Positions 33,856 through 41,785 of a stretch of DNA of 64,000 bases are shown in pieces. Within the stretch, counting starts at the first letter, position 1, and every line of letters starts with the position of its first letter. The DNA is from CAWBXL01 sp963837365 (GTDB taxonomy: Bacteria; Acidobacteriota; Terriglobia; Terriglobales; Acidobacteriaceae), in NCBI GenBank assembly GCA_963837365.1, contig CAWIMW010000012.1:124001-188000 (forward strand), written 5' to 3'. A program made the translations under genes and the position numbers. Under the pieces are notes generated by a model that was given only the letters and a program-made list of their open reading frames with translations, did no database searches and was not told the origin of the DNA.

Positions 33856-34998
33856 TCAATCTCTCAACAACTGCCTGGCAATCACCAGCCGCTGCACTTC
33901 GCTAGTCCCTTCGCCAATCGTGCACAGCTTCACGTCACGATAAAACTTCTCTGCTGGATAGTCTTTGATGAAGCCATAGCCGCCGTGGATTTGCACGCCT
34001 TCATTGGCGCACCTCACGGCAACCTCGCTGGCAAACAGTTTGGCCATGGAAGATTCTAAAGTGGTTTTCATTCCGGCATCCTTCATGGATGCCGAACGCA
34101 TAGTAAGTAACCGGGCTGCTTCAATCTCCGTTGCCATGTCGGCCAGTTTCCACTGGATGGCCTGGAAATCGCTGATTGGTTTACCAAACTGTTTGCGCTG
34201 CTTGGAATACTTGAGTGCGGCCTCGTAGGCTCCCTGGGCCATGCCGAGTGATAACGCGGCAATCGAAATGCGTCCTCCATCGAGTACGCGCATGGCGTCG
34301 ATGAAACCGTCGCCTTCTTTGCCTACCAGAGCTTCGGCGGGCAGGACGCAGTCTTCAAAAATCAACTCAGATGTGTCACTGGCTCTCAGCCCGAGTTTGT
34401 TTTCCTTCTTGCCGGGACGAAAACCTTTGGTTCCCTTTTCGACGATAAATGCGGAAAGACCATGAGTATGAGCGGCGCGGTCGCTGACTGCGATTACGAC
34501 CAACGCGTCGGCATAGTGGCCATTGGTGATGAATGTCTTGGTGCCGTTCAATACCCAGTTATTCCCTTTGCGGACGGCGGTCATGCGGGCACTGCCCGCG
34601 TCGGAACCGGACGAAGGCTCAGTCAATCCCCAGGCGCCGATGTACTCGCCCGTGGCCAGTTTGCTGACATACTTCTTCTTTTGTTCTTCATTGCCGGCCA
34701 AGAAAATATGGTTTGAGCAAAGGGACGTGTGTGCTGCCACGATGATTCCTACGGAGCCGTCCACCCGCGAGAGTTCATCAATCGCGGTGACATACTCGAC
34801 ATAACCCATGCCCGCCCCGCCATATTCCTGCGGAAAGATGATGCCTAGCAGTCCCAATTTGCCTAATTCCTTGATCGTGGCCAGCGGGAATTCACTGGCC
34901 TCGTCCCACTTCATGACGCTGGGAGCAATTTCGCGCTCGGCAAATTCACGCACCGATTTTTTAAGTTGAAGTTGTTCTTCGTTGAGTTGGAAGTCCAT
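33856..34998 (-). CDS. acyl-CoA dehydrogenase
   Basis: A 380-residue FAD flavoenzyme of fatty-acid or amino-acid beta-oxidation. The three domains are complete: N-terminal helices, middle beta domain with GAWGLTEPSSGSDAG, and C-terminal helices with RKQFGKPISDFQAIQWKLADMA. The catalytic base Glu lies in IGEGTSEVQR, and YGFIKDYPAEKFYRDVKL is typical of short-chain and butyryl-type enzymes. Electrons go to electron-transfer flavoprotein. It stands alone, convergent with the RAYT element. Confidence 0.92.
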   Translation of the reverse strand: MDFQLNEEQLQLKKSVREFAEREIAPSVMKWDEASEFPLATIKELGKLGLLGIIFPQEYGGAGMGYVEYVTAIDELSRVDGSVGIIVAAHTSLCSNHIFLAGNEEQKKKYVSKLATGEYIGAWGLTEPSSGSDAGSARMTAVRKGNNWVLNGTKTFITNGHYADALVVIAVSDRAAHTHGLSAFIVEKGTKGFRPGKKENKLGLRASDTSELIFEDCVLPAEALVGKEGDGFIDAMRVLDGGRISIAALSLGMAQGAYEAALKYSKQRKQFGKPISDFQAIQWKLADMATEIEAARLLTMRSASMKDAGMKTTLESSMAKLFASEVAVRCANEGVQIHGGYGFIKDYPAEKFYRDVKLCTIGEGTSEVQRLVIARQLLRD

Positions 34999-35092
34999 AA
35001 GGCACCTCCGTAGCCGCTGATCGCGGCGTAACAGACAACACTATTAGAGCACAGTCAAAACCCAGCAGAGAAAACCCGGTCACATGAAACTA

Positions 35093-35353
35093 CTAGTGGC
35101 GTAGAAGACAGCGCAAGCTCCAACTCGCTCCCCACCAGAACATGGGCAAACCGAATAGCACCAAGACAAGCACAGCTATCACGCTAAGTACTATTTTCGA
35201 CCTGCGAACAACTTGTCTCTGCGTTTCCAGCGCCTGCTGTTGGTTTGCCAGGGCTTGTTGTTGTCCGGTGATGACCTGCTTGTAGTTCTCGAGTTGCTGC
35301 TTTTGCAGGTCGCGAATTTCTTCCAGTAAGCGGACTATTTGATCGTCAGCCAT
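35093..35353 (-). CDS. small coiled-coil protein with C-terminal membrane helix
   Basis: An 86-residue protein I cannot name. Residues 1-48 are a glutamine-rich coiled coil (LLEEIRDLQKQQLENYKQV, then repeated QQ pairs), followed by a basic stretch and one hydrophobic helix (about 52-80). It is probably tail-anchored with its coiled coil in the cytoplasm. It lies between acyl-CoA dehydrogenase and the Mpo1-like gene on the same strand, with gaps of 94 and 67 bases. Confidence 0.6.
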   Translation of the reverse strand: MADDQIVRLLEEIRDLQKQQLENYKQVITGQQQALANQQQALETQRQVVRRSKIVLSVIAVLVLVLFGLPMFWWGASWSLRCLLRH

Positions 35354-35420
35354 AGGTCTGCCTGGACCTTATGACATATCAGGAAAGGCGCTCAGTGAAA
35401 GAGGACCAAAGTAACCGGAC

Positions 35421-35699
35421 CTAAGCCTGCTTCTTCTCGTGGATTCCAAACAGCTTCCGGGCCAGCCATACCGGGGCGACAAACACGTGTACCGGATTGG
35501 TAAGGAACGCAGGCTTGTTGCCTTCGATCAGATGGCCAAGCCATGCCAACGCAAAAGCCGCCGGAATCAGAAGCAAGCCGATAATCCAGTGAAACCAGAC
35601 CACAATGATGGATGAAAAACCAACCGGAATCGCGATCACGTGTAGGGCGCGATTGACGGAATGTGTGTGCGAATCGTCGTAGTGAGAGTAGAGACCCAT
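35421..35699 (-). CDS. Mpo1-like (DUF962) membrane protein
   Basis: A 92-residue protein started at ATG 35699, with GAGG upstream; a longer frame to 35786 would overlap hemW. It has the short DUF962/Mpo1 layout: HSVNRALHVIAIPVGF after a polar start, two membrane helices (about 20-60), then LGHLIEGNKPAFLTNPVHVF with conserved His and Pro. Yeast Mpo1 is a 2-hydroxy fatty acid dioxygenase with His-coordinated iron. The bacterial short form has not been assigned a reaction that I know of. Confidence 0.75.
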   Translation of the reverse strand: MGLYSHYDDSHTHSVNRALHVIAIPVGFSSIIVVWFHWIIGLLLIPAAFALAWLGHLIEGNKPAFLTNPVHVFVAPVWLARKLFGIHEKKQA

Positions 35700-35730
35700 G
35701 GGAACCTCGCGCGTGGAGAGTGTACTGGGA

Positions 35731-36981
35731 CTAGGCGGGTACAGTAATGAATTTTTCAAAGACTTCATTGGACAGAAGGCGGCCACGAGGAGTCAGGCGC
35801 ACCACGTCGTCGATGCGTTCCAGTAGAGCGTTGTCCACCATATCCGTCAGAGTTGGAGAGAGAGACTCGACCGAACTCTGGCCGAACCTCTGTGCAATAT
35901 GCCGCAGATTGAGCCCGCGATGCAGACGCAGGCCGAGGAAAAAAGACTCCTCTAATGCGGCTTGTTGGGAAATCAGGGTTGGCTGCGGCGCAGATCCCGT
36001 TAAATAGGTTTCGAGTGAATCCGAAGTTGCGAAACGCACGCCGCAGGGGCTAAAGCCCGGATCAGGGATGGGCCTTACGGCACGGCTGAAGCCGTGCCCT
36101 TCCCAGCCGTGCCCTCTTCCGTCCGGTACTTCCCACTTCAGCATGGAATGCGCATCGACGCCAAAACCGAGGTACGGTTGGCGCGTCCAGTATTTGAGAT
36201 TATGACGCGACTCGAACCCGTCACGCGCGAAGTTTGAGATTTCATACTGCATGATGCCCGCCGACTCCAGGCGTCCACAAGCGGAGATATACAAATCTGC
36301 GGTCAGGTCTTCATCCGGCACAAAATGCGCGTGATATTTAGTGCCACCTGCCATTAACTCACGTCCCAGGCGCGAGTCTTCGTCGACTTCCAGCATATAG
36401 ACGCTTACATGAGGGGCGCCGGTTGCGATGACTTCACCCACGGAAAACTCCCAGCTTTGAACCGACTGGTGCGGAAGGCCAGCAATCAGATCAACATTGA
36501 TATTCGTAATGCCAGCCTTTCGTAAACGAGCAATATCATCCAGCGTAGTCGTTCGAGTATGCAAGCGCCCCACCGAGCGGGCTTCCTCATCCACAAACGA
36601 CTGTATGCCTAAACTCACACGATTCACCCGGAACCGTTTGAAACTCTCCAGGATGGCCGGGGTCAAAGTTCCCGGAGCGCACTCCACCGTGATTTCAGCG
36701 CACGGCCCGACCTCAAAATTTTGCGAAATGGTGACAAACAGCCGCTCCAGATGGGTAATATCGAGTATGGTGGGAGTGCCGCCACCCAGGTAGATCGAGT
36801 CCACGGCCCGCTCGAAGTGCCCGCCCATCTGTTCGGCGGTTTGCACAGCATTCGTGATGTCGGAACACACGCGCTCGATGTAACGCTGATATGCGGCGCG
36901 GGAAAAGACATCCGAAGCAAAGTTGCAATAGGTACACTTGGTGCGGCAGAACGGAACCGATATGTACAGACCGAGAGGCAT
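35731..36981 (-). CDS. hemW: HemW-like radical SAM haem chaperone with a repeat-derived insertion
   Basis: A 416-residue HemW. The iron-sulfur motif C-x3-C-x2-C with following F reads CRTKCTYCNF, preceded by LYISVPF; GGGTPT and GLPHQSVQSW are family signatures, and a C-terminal winged domain is present (LEESFFLGLRLHRGLNL). HemW binds haem for delivery and is often misnamed coproporphyrinogen oxidase. About 30 residues near 288-317 (GRGHGWEGHGFSRAVRP and following) are encoded by a palindromic repeat inserted in frame after GVDAHSML, where relatives have a short loop. The frame is open throughout, so the protein is probably still made. Confidence 0.88.
   Translation of the reverse strand: MPLGLYISVPFCRTKCTYCNFASDVFSRAAYQRYIERVCSDITNAVQTAEQMGGHFERAVDSIYLGGGTPTILDITHLERLFVTISQNFEVGPCAEITVECAPGTLTPAILESFKRFRVNRVSLGIQSFVDEEARSVGRLHTRTTTLDDIARLRKAGITNINVDLIAGLPHQSVQSWEFSVGEVIATGAPHVSVYMLEVDEDSRLGRELMAGGTKYHAHFVPDEDLTADLYISACGRLESAGIMQYEISNFARDGFESRHNLKYWTRQPYLGFGVDAHSMLKWEVPDGRGHGWEGHGFSRAVRPIPDPGFSPCGVRFATSDSLETYLTGSAPQPTLISQQAALEESFFLGLRLHRGLNLRHIAQRFGQSSVESLSPTLTDMVDNALLERIDDVVRLTPRGRLLSNEVFEKFITVPA
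36032..36122. repeat. palindromic repeat inserted in frame in hemW
   Basis: Two perfect hairpins are packed here: GGGCT-AA-AGCCC (36047-36058) and GGCACGGCT-GA-AGCCGTGCC (36079-36098), followed by a further AGCCGTGCCC half-site (36106-36115). It differs in sequence from the RAYT-linked elements at 33.2-33.9 kb. The insertion keeps the hemW reading frame. Confidence 0.7.
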
Positions 36982-37042
36982 TCTGTAGGATTATCGCACT
37001 TTGGCGTAGACGTTCAGTTCCTACAAGGCATCCGAAACCAAC

Positions 37043-38293
37043 ATGGTTCCTCGCGTTGTGATCACTGGAATGGGCATTGTCAGCCCCAACGGCATCGGCA
37101 AACAAGCTTTTTGCCGGGCCATTCTTGCGGGTAAATCCGGAGTGAAGCGCATTTCCCGCTTCGATCCCTCCGCACTGCCGGTTCACATCGCAGGAGAAAT
37201 CCCTGAGTTCGATGAACTAGCATGGGTGGAGGCGCGCGAACGCAAACATGTTTCGCGTGTTGTCCCCCTTTCCATCGCTGCGTCGACGGAGGCGATTCAA
37301 GACTCCGGTATTGATTTCAATTCCATGTCGCCGGAAGCAAAACGCGACATCGGGGTGATTCTCGGCACCGGTGGCGGCGCGCAGGAATTCTCCGAGGAGC
37401 AATACCGGCTCTGGCACTCCGGCCAGGAAAAGAAGGCGAGCCTGTTCTGTGTACCCAGCGGGACCATGGGAACGATCTCCAGCGAAATCAGCATGCGGTT
37501 CGGGTTTCGCGGATACAGCCACGTGGTGACCGCGGGCTGCACTTCGTCCACTGACGCAATTGGCTACGCATATCAACATATTCAGGCTGGTGTGCAGCCG
37601 ATGTTCCTGGTGGGTGGTGTGGATTCGGCAATCACGCCAGGGATCATCAAGGGCTATTCGCTACTGCGGGCGTTGACCCAATCCTGGAATCACGAGCCGG
37701 AGCGCGCATCACGTCCGTTTTCCGCGGACCGCGATGGGTTCGTAATTGCTGAAGGATCATGGATGTTCTTGCTGGAGGAGTACGAGCATGCCCGTTCACG
37801 TGGTGCTCGAATCTATGCGGAGATTGCCGGCTACGGTGCCACCTGCGAGGCATTCCATCGGGTGCGCATGAGTGAGTCTCCCGAAGAGCCGGCACGTGCC
37901 ATTACACTGGCGCTGGAAGAAGCTCACCTCGCCCCGGAAGATATTCAGTATGTAAACCTGCACGGCACTTCCACCGAGATGAATGACCGGGTGGAGACTC
38001 GTGCCCTGAAACTGGCCCTTGGAGAGCGGGCCAGGAAGATTCCAATGTCCGGGCTGAAATCCCAGATTGGCCATGCGCAGGGGGCGTGTGGGTCAGCGAG
38101 TGTGGCAGCGACCCTAATCGCCATGGAACACAGTAAGATTCCACCGACGATCAATCTGGATACGCCTGATAGTGAGTGCGATCTGGATTATGTTCCGGAT
38201 GTGGGCCGGCAAACCGGGATCGAACACGCCATCTGCAACTGCGTTGGGTTCGGCTCCAAGAACTCCGCGTTGGTATTGAAAAAACTCGCGTAG
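37043..38293 (+). CDS. fabF: beta-ketoacyl-ACP synthase II-like (FabF family)
   Basis: A 416-residue thiolase-fold condensing enzyme. The Cys-His-His triad is complete: Cys in VTAGCTSSTDAIG, His in NLHGTSTEMND and His in SQIGHAQGACG, with the C-terminal GFGSKNSALVLKK. It extends acyl-ACP by two carbons with malonyl-ACP. There is no ACP, FabD or FabG nearby, so it could serve a special pathway and not bulk fatty-acid synthesis; the symbol marks the family. It is divergent from hemW with 61 bases between starts and followed by a GC-rich palindrome. Confidence 0.82.
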   Translation: MVPRVVITGMGIVSPNGIGKQAFCRAILAGKSGVKRISRFDPSALPVHIAGEIPEFDELAWVEARERKHVSRVVPLSIAASTEAIQDSGIDFNSMSPEAKRDIGVILGTGGGAQEFSEEQYRLWHSGQEKKASLFCVPSGTMGTISSEISMRFGFRGYSHVVTAGCTSSTDAIGYAYQHIQAGVQPMFLVGGVDSAITPGIIKGYSLLRALTQSWNHEPERASRPFSADRDGFVIAEGSWMFLLEEYEHARSRGARIYAEIAGYGATCEAFHRVRMSESPEEPARAITLALEEAHLAPEDIQYVNLHGTSTEMNDRVETRALKLALGERARKIPMSGLKSQIGHAQGACGSASVAATLIAMEHSKIPPTINLDTPDSECDLDYVPDVGRQTGIEHAICNCVGFGSKNSALVLKKLA

Positions 38294-38373
38294 GGGCGGC
38301 CGCCCTCGGCTGCCCAGCGGGTATGGCCCGCAATCCGCCGAGTTGAAGCTCGTACCCGGGCCGAGGCGGCAGG
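38294..38373. repeat. GC-rich nested palindrome after the ketosynthase gene
   Basis: It starts with the perfect palindrome GGGCGGCCGCCC at the stop codon. GCCGCCCTCGGC (38299-38310) can pair with GCCGAGGCGGC (38360-38370) with one bulged base, and a smaller hairpin GCGGG-TATGG-CCCGC lies inside. It may end the fabF-like transcript or be a third type of dispersed palindromic repeat. The rest of the 176-base gap shows nothing clear. Confidence 0.5.
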
Positions 38374-38469
38374 GACCACGTGTATCTTTTATGACTCCAT
38401 TAACAACCTTTTACATCCTGCCTTAGCTACGGCCCATCTATTTAAGGTAATCTTTTAGCTAGTCTCCGG

Positions 38470-40416
38470 ATGGCCATCCAAGAAGAAGAGGTATTGGGCA
38501 AAGCGTACGACAGCCGGTTGATGCGGCGGCTGCTGACTTACCTGCGCCCCTATCGCTGGCAGGTGATCATTTCCATCGCGTCCATCCTTCTAAAAGCCGC
38601 GGCCGACGTCACCCAGCCAATTTTAGTCATGATCGCGGTGGACAAGTATTTGGCACCGGTAGCGCACCTGCATACTTTCCTTGATTCTTTTCTCAGCAAT
38701 AATCCTTATACAGGTGTCGCCCAGGTAGGCGGCTTGTATGTTGGGCTCCTCACCTTCAGTTTCATCCTCGAATATTTACAGACGTACTTCATGCAGTGGA
38801 CCGGGCAAAAGGTGATGTTCGACCTGCGCAGCCAGATCTTTCGCCATCTGCAACACATGCACATTGCCTACTACGACAAGAACCCGGTTGGACGCCTGGT
38901 CACGCGAGTCACCAGCGACGTGGACGCGTTGAATGACATGTTCACTTCCGGCGTAGTCTCGCTTTTTGAAGATGTATTTGTCCTGGTCGGCATTGTGGCG
39001 ATCATGCTCTGCAAAAATTGGAAGCTGGCGCTTATCACTCTGGCCGTACTGCCATTGATTGCCATAGCGACCAGAATCTTCCGTGATAAAGTGCGCGACT
39101 CCTATCGGCGTATCCGCGTCGCAATCGCGCGCATCAACGCCCATCTTCAGGAACATGTCAGTGGAATGGTGGTGCTTCAACTTTTTAATCGGGAGAAACG
39201 GGCCTTCAGAAAATTTTCTGAAGTAAACGCACAACACATGGATGCGTTCATGGATGCCATCATGGCGCACGCAATTTATTACCCGGTCGTAGAATTTCTT
39301 TCCGCTGTGGCCATTGCCTGTGTGATCTGGTTTGGCGGCAACGATGTGATTCAACAAACCGCAACGGTCCAGGTCACGGTTGAGTTCACACGGAATGGCT
39401 TCATTTCATTTCACTTCATTCCCGCGATCGTAAGTATCGGCCTGCTCATTGCTTTCATACAGTATGCACAGCGCTTTTTCCGCCCCATCCAGGACTTCAG
39501 CGAAAAATATAACCTCTTACAAGCGGCGATGGCAGCGAGTGAACGTATTTTTAGATTACTGGATACACCGGTTGAGATCACCTCGCCTGCCTTAACCAAG
39601 ACTCCAAACGGCCCGGGCCGAATTGAGTTTGATCACGTGTGGTTTGCCTATCATGACATCGAACCCGGGGTGCAGCCCGACTGGATTCTTCGCGATGTTT
39701 CCTTCGTGATTGAGCCGGGAGAAACCGTGGCGATTGTCGGCCACACCGGCGCAGGCAAGACGACCATCATCTCCTTGCTCATGCGATTCTATGATGTCCA
39801 GAAGGGCGCGATCAGAATTGATGGAGTAGACATCAAAGACATGGATACGGCGGACCTGCGCCATCGCTACGGCGTGGTGTTGCAGGATCCGTTCTTATTT
39901 ACCGGCACCGTGGAAGGCAATATCCGGCTGGGAACAATCGCAATTCAGGATGCTGACATCGAGAAGGCTGCGGAAGACGTAAACCTGGCGGACTTCATCC
40001 GCACTCTGCCGAAGGGTTTCAAAGAGTATGTGCACGAGCGGGGAGCAACATTATCCACTGGCCAAAAACAGCTCATCTCGTTTGCGCGTGCGCTGGCCCA
40101 TGATCCCAGGATTCTGATTCTCGACGAAGCCACCTCCAGCGTGGACACCGAGACTGAGTTCCGGGTGCGCGAGGCCCTTAACCGTATGGTCGAGGGGCGG
40201 ACGTCGGTGATTATCGCCCACCGGCTTTCGACGATCCAGCGGGCGGACAAAATCATCGTCATGCACAAAGGGCAAGTACGCGAGATTGGGAACCACCAAC
40301 AGTTGCTGGCGCAGCATGGTATTTATTACAAGTTGTATCAACTGCAATATAAGGACCAGGAGATCACGGCGCCTTCCCTTTCCCGCCCCGAGGTTACAGC
40401 AAACGCTGATGATTAG
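38470..40416 (+). CDS. ABC exporter, fused membrane and ATPase domains
   Basis: A 648-residue half-transporter. Six membrane helices occupy about residues 25-350 and include FFRPIQDFSEKYNLLQAAMAASERIFRLLD, typical of MsbA/MdlB-like type IV ABC exporters. The nucleotide-binding domain has Walker A GHTGAGKTT, Q loop (VLQDPFLF), signature LSTGQKQ, Walker B ILILDEATS and H loop IAHRLS. It probably homodimerises to export a lipid, peptide or drug. Near residues 294-318 an extra stretch encoded by a low-complexity run (39400-39421) sits before the fifth or sixth helix, where relatives have a short loop. No partner half-transporter is adjacent. Confidence 0.88.
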   Translation: MAIQEEEVLGKAYDSRLMRRLLTYLRPYRWQVIISIASILLKAAADVTQPILVMIAVDKYLAPVAHLHTFLDSFLSNNPYTGVAQVGGLYVGLLTFSFILEYLQTYFMQWTGQKVMFDLRSQIFRHLQHMHIAYYDKNPVGRLVTRVTSDVDALNDMFTSGVVSLFEDVFVLVGIVAIMLCKNWKLALITLAVLPLIAIATRIFRDKVRDSYRRIRVAIARINAHLQEHVSGMVVLQLFNREKRAFRKFSEVNAQHMDAFMDAIMAHAIYYPVVEFLSAVAIACVIWFGGNDVIQQTATVQVTVEFTRNGFISFHFIPAIVSIGLLIAFIQYAQRFFRPIQDFSEKYNLLQAAMAASERIFRLLDTPVEITSPALTKTPNGPGRIEFDHVWFAYHDIEPGVQPDWILRDVSFVIEPGETVAIVGHTGAGKTTIISLLMRFYDVQKGAIRIDGVDIKDMDTADLRHRYGVVLQDPFLFTGTVEGNIRLGTIAIQDADIEKAAEDVNLADFIRTLPKGFKEYVHERGATLSTGQKQLISFARALAHDPRILILDEATSSVDTETEFRVREALNRMVEGRTSVIIAHRLSTIQRADKIIVMHKGQVREIGNHQQLLAQHGIYYKLYQLQYKDQEITAPSLSRPEVTANADD

Positions 40417-40474
40417 CCACTGCGTGGCATGTTTTATTGCATTCGCCGCTTTGCCGTACTAGCATGGCCGGGAG

Positions 40475-41035
40475 GTGTTAGCCATCTTCCGTACCCTCCT
40501 GCTTGCCACGCTCGTTTCCTTTGTAGGACTCATTTCGTTTGCCTCTAACAGACTTGCATCTGTCTATCAGAAATGGCTGGACGAAGACGTTCATTTCATC
40601 ATTACGAATTCCGAACGTACCCAATTCAACACTCTCCAAAGTGACATACAACGAGACCGCTTCATTGAGGAATTTTGGTCGCGCCGTAATCCCACTCCCG
40701 GCACTCCGGAGAACGAATTCAAAGAGGAACACTACCGTCGCCTGGCATTTGCCAACCAGCATTTTGCCGCTGGAGTTCCGGGATGGAGAACAGATCGTGG
40801 TCGCGTCTATGTGCTTTACGGTCCGCCCGACGAGATCGAAAAGCGAGTTGCGGAAACGGCAACCAGGCCAATTGAAAGGTATATTGTCGCGGCTCCGATC
40901 GTGCCTTACGAAATCTGGCGCTATCACCACATCACGGGCGCGCATCGAGATGTAACTGTAAAGTTTGTGGACACGTGCAAATGCGGCGACTTTGTTCGGG
41001 AAAAGGATCCTGCTACTGACCAGGACCTACCGTAG
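40475..41035 (+). CDS. GWxTD-domain protein, secreted or membrane-anchored
   Basis: A 186-residue protein with an N-terminal hydrophobic segment (about 3-24) that may be a signal peptide or anchor. The GWxTD domain follows: W-L-x-E-D-V at about 34-39, RFIEEFWSRRNPTPGTPENEF, and the naming motif as GWRTDRGRVYVLYGPPDE. The family is common in Acidobacteriota and Bacteroidota and its function is unknown. The frame opens with GTG 40475 beside GGGAG, so the ribosome site is too close and the start is uncertain. It is shorter than many relatives. It is convergent with the KdpE-like gene. Confidence 0.8.
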   Translation: MLAIFRTLLLATLVSFVGLISFASNRLASVYQKWLDEDVHFIITNSERTQFNTLQSDIQRDRFIEEFWSRRNPTPGTPENEFKEEHYRRLAFANQHFAAGVPGWRTDRGRVYVLYGPPDEIEKRVAETATRPIERYIVAAPIVPYEIWRYHHITGAHRDVTVKFVDTCKCGDFVREKDPATDQDLP

Positions 41036-41042
41036 CGCCGGA

Positions 41043-41738
41043 TTATTCAGGGGCCTGGAAGCGGTAGCCGACCCACGGCTCAGTCATGATGTAGCGCGGC
41101 GAGGATGCATCGGGCCTTAGTTTCTTGCGCAATTGCCCTACGAAAACGCGCAGGTACTCAACCTGCTCGGTACTGTCGCCGCCCCAGATCGCACCCAGCA
41201 AAGCGCGGTGAGAAACGACCTTTCCGGGACGTTGCGCCAGATACACGAGCAGATCAAATTCCTTGGGAGTAAGGTGTACCTCCCGTTCCCGAACGGTTAC
41301 TTGATGCGCCGTGAGATCAATTCTTAAATCACCGGCTTCAATACTCTTCGGTTCGTCGCTGTCGGCTACGGTTGTCCGCCGCAGGTTTGCGCGGACGCGC
41401 GCAAGCAATTCTTCCATGCCAAATGGTTTGGTGACATAATCGTCGGCGCCTACATCGAGTGCCCGCACTTTGGTTTTCTCTTCCCCGCGAACGGATAGTA
41501 CGACGATGGGGATTTGCGTAGAGGCCCTTAATCTCCGGCAAAGTTCCAGCCCATCCATATTGGGCATCGCCAGATCGGTGATGACCATGTCGGGCGTCCA
41601 GTCCTTCATGATTTCCAATGCGGTTTCGCCGTCGTTGGCCACACGAATGTCATAACCTTGACTGGAAAGAGACGTGCGTAGGACTCTCGTGATTTGAGGC
41701 TCGTCATCTACCACTAGAATGCGCTTGGGTTCGATCAT
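41043..41738 (-). CDS. kdpE: KdpE-like OmpR-family response regulator
   Basis: A 231-residue regulator: receiver domain with acceptor Asp in VITDLAMPNMDG, switch Thr/Ser (VVLSVRG) and Lys in VTKPFG, then an OmpR/PhoB winged helix (about 130-228) with HLTPKEFDLLVYLAQRPGKVVSHRALL. The closest family by eye is KdpE, which controls the potassium pump genes kdpFABC; these are not in the window. The partner kinase lies divergently on the other side of a 47-base gap, so one control region may serve both. Confidence 0.82.
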   Translation of the reverse strand: MIEPKRILVVDDEPQITRVLRTSLSSQGYDIRVANDGETALEIMKDWTPDMVITDLAMPNMDGLELCRRLRASTQIPIVVLSVRGEEKTKVRALDVGADDYVTKPFGMEELLARVRANLRRTTVADSDEPKSIEAGDLRIDLTAHQVTVREREVHLTPKEFDLLVYLAQRPGKVVSHRALLGAIWGGDSTEQVEYLRVFVGQLRKKLRPDASSPRYIMTEPWVGYRFQAPE

Positions 41739-41785
41739 TCTCAGCGACCACTTCGCTTAACCACTGCTTAAGGAACCTTTCGACA

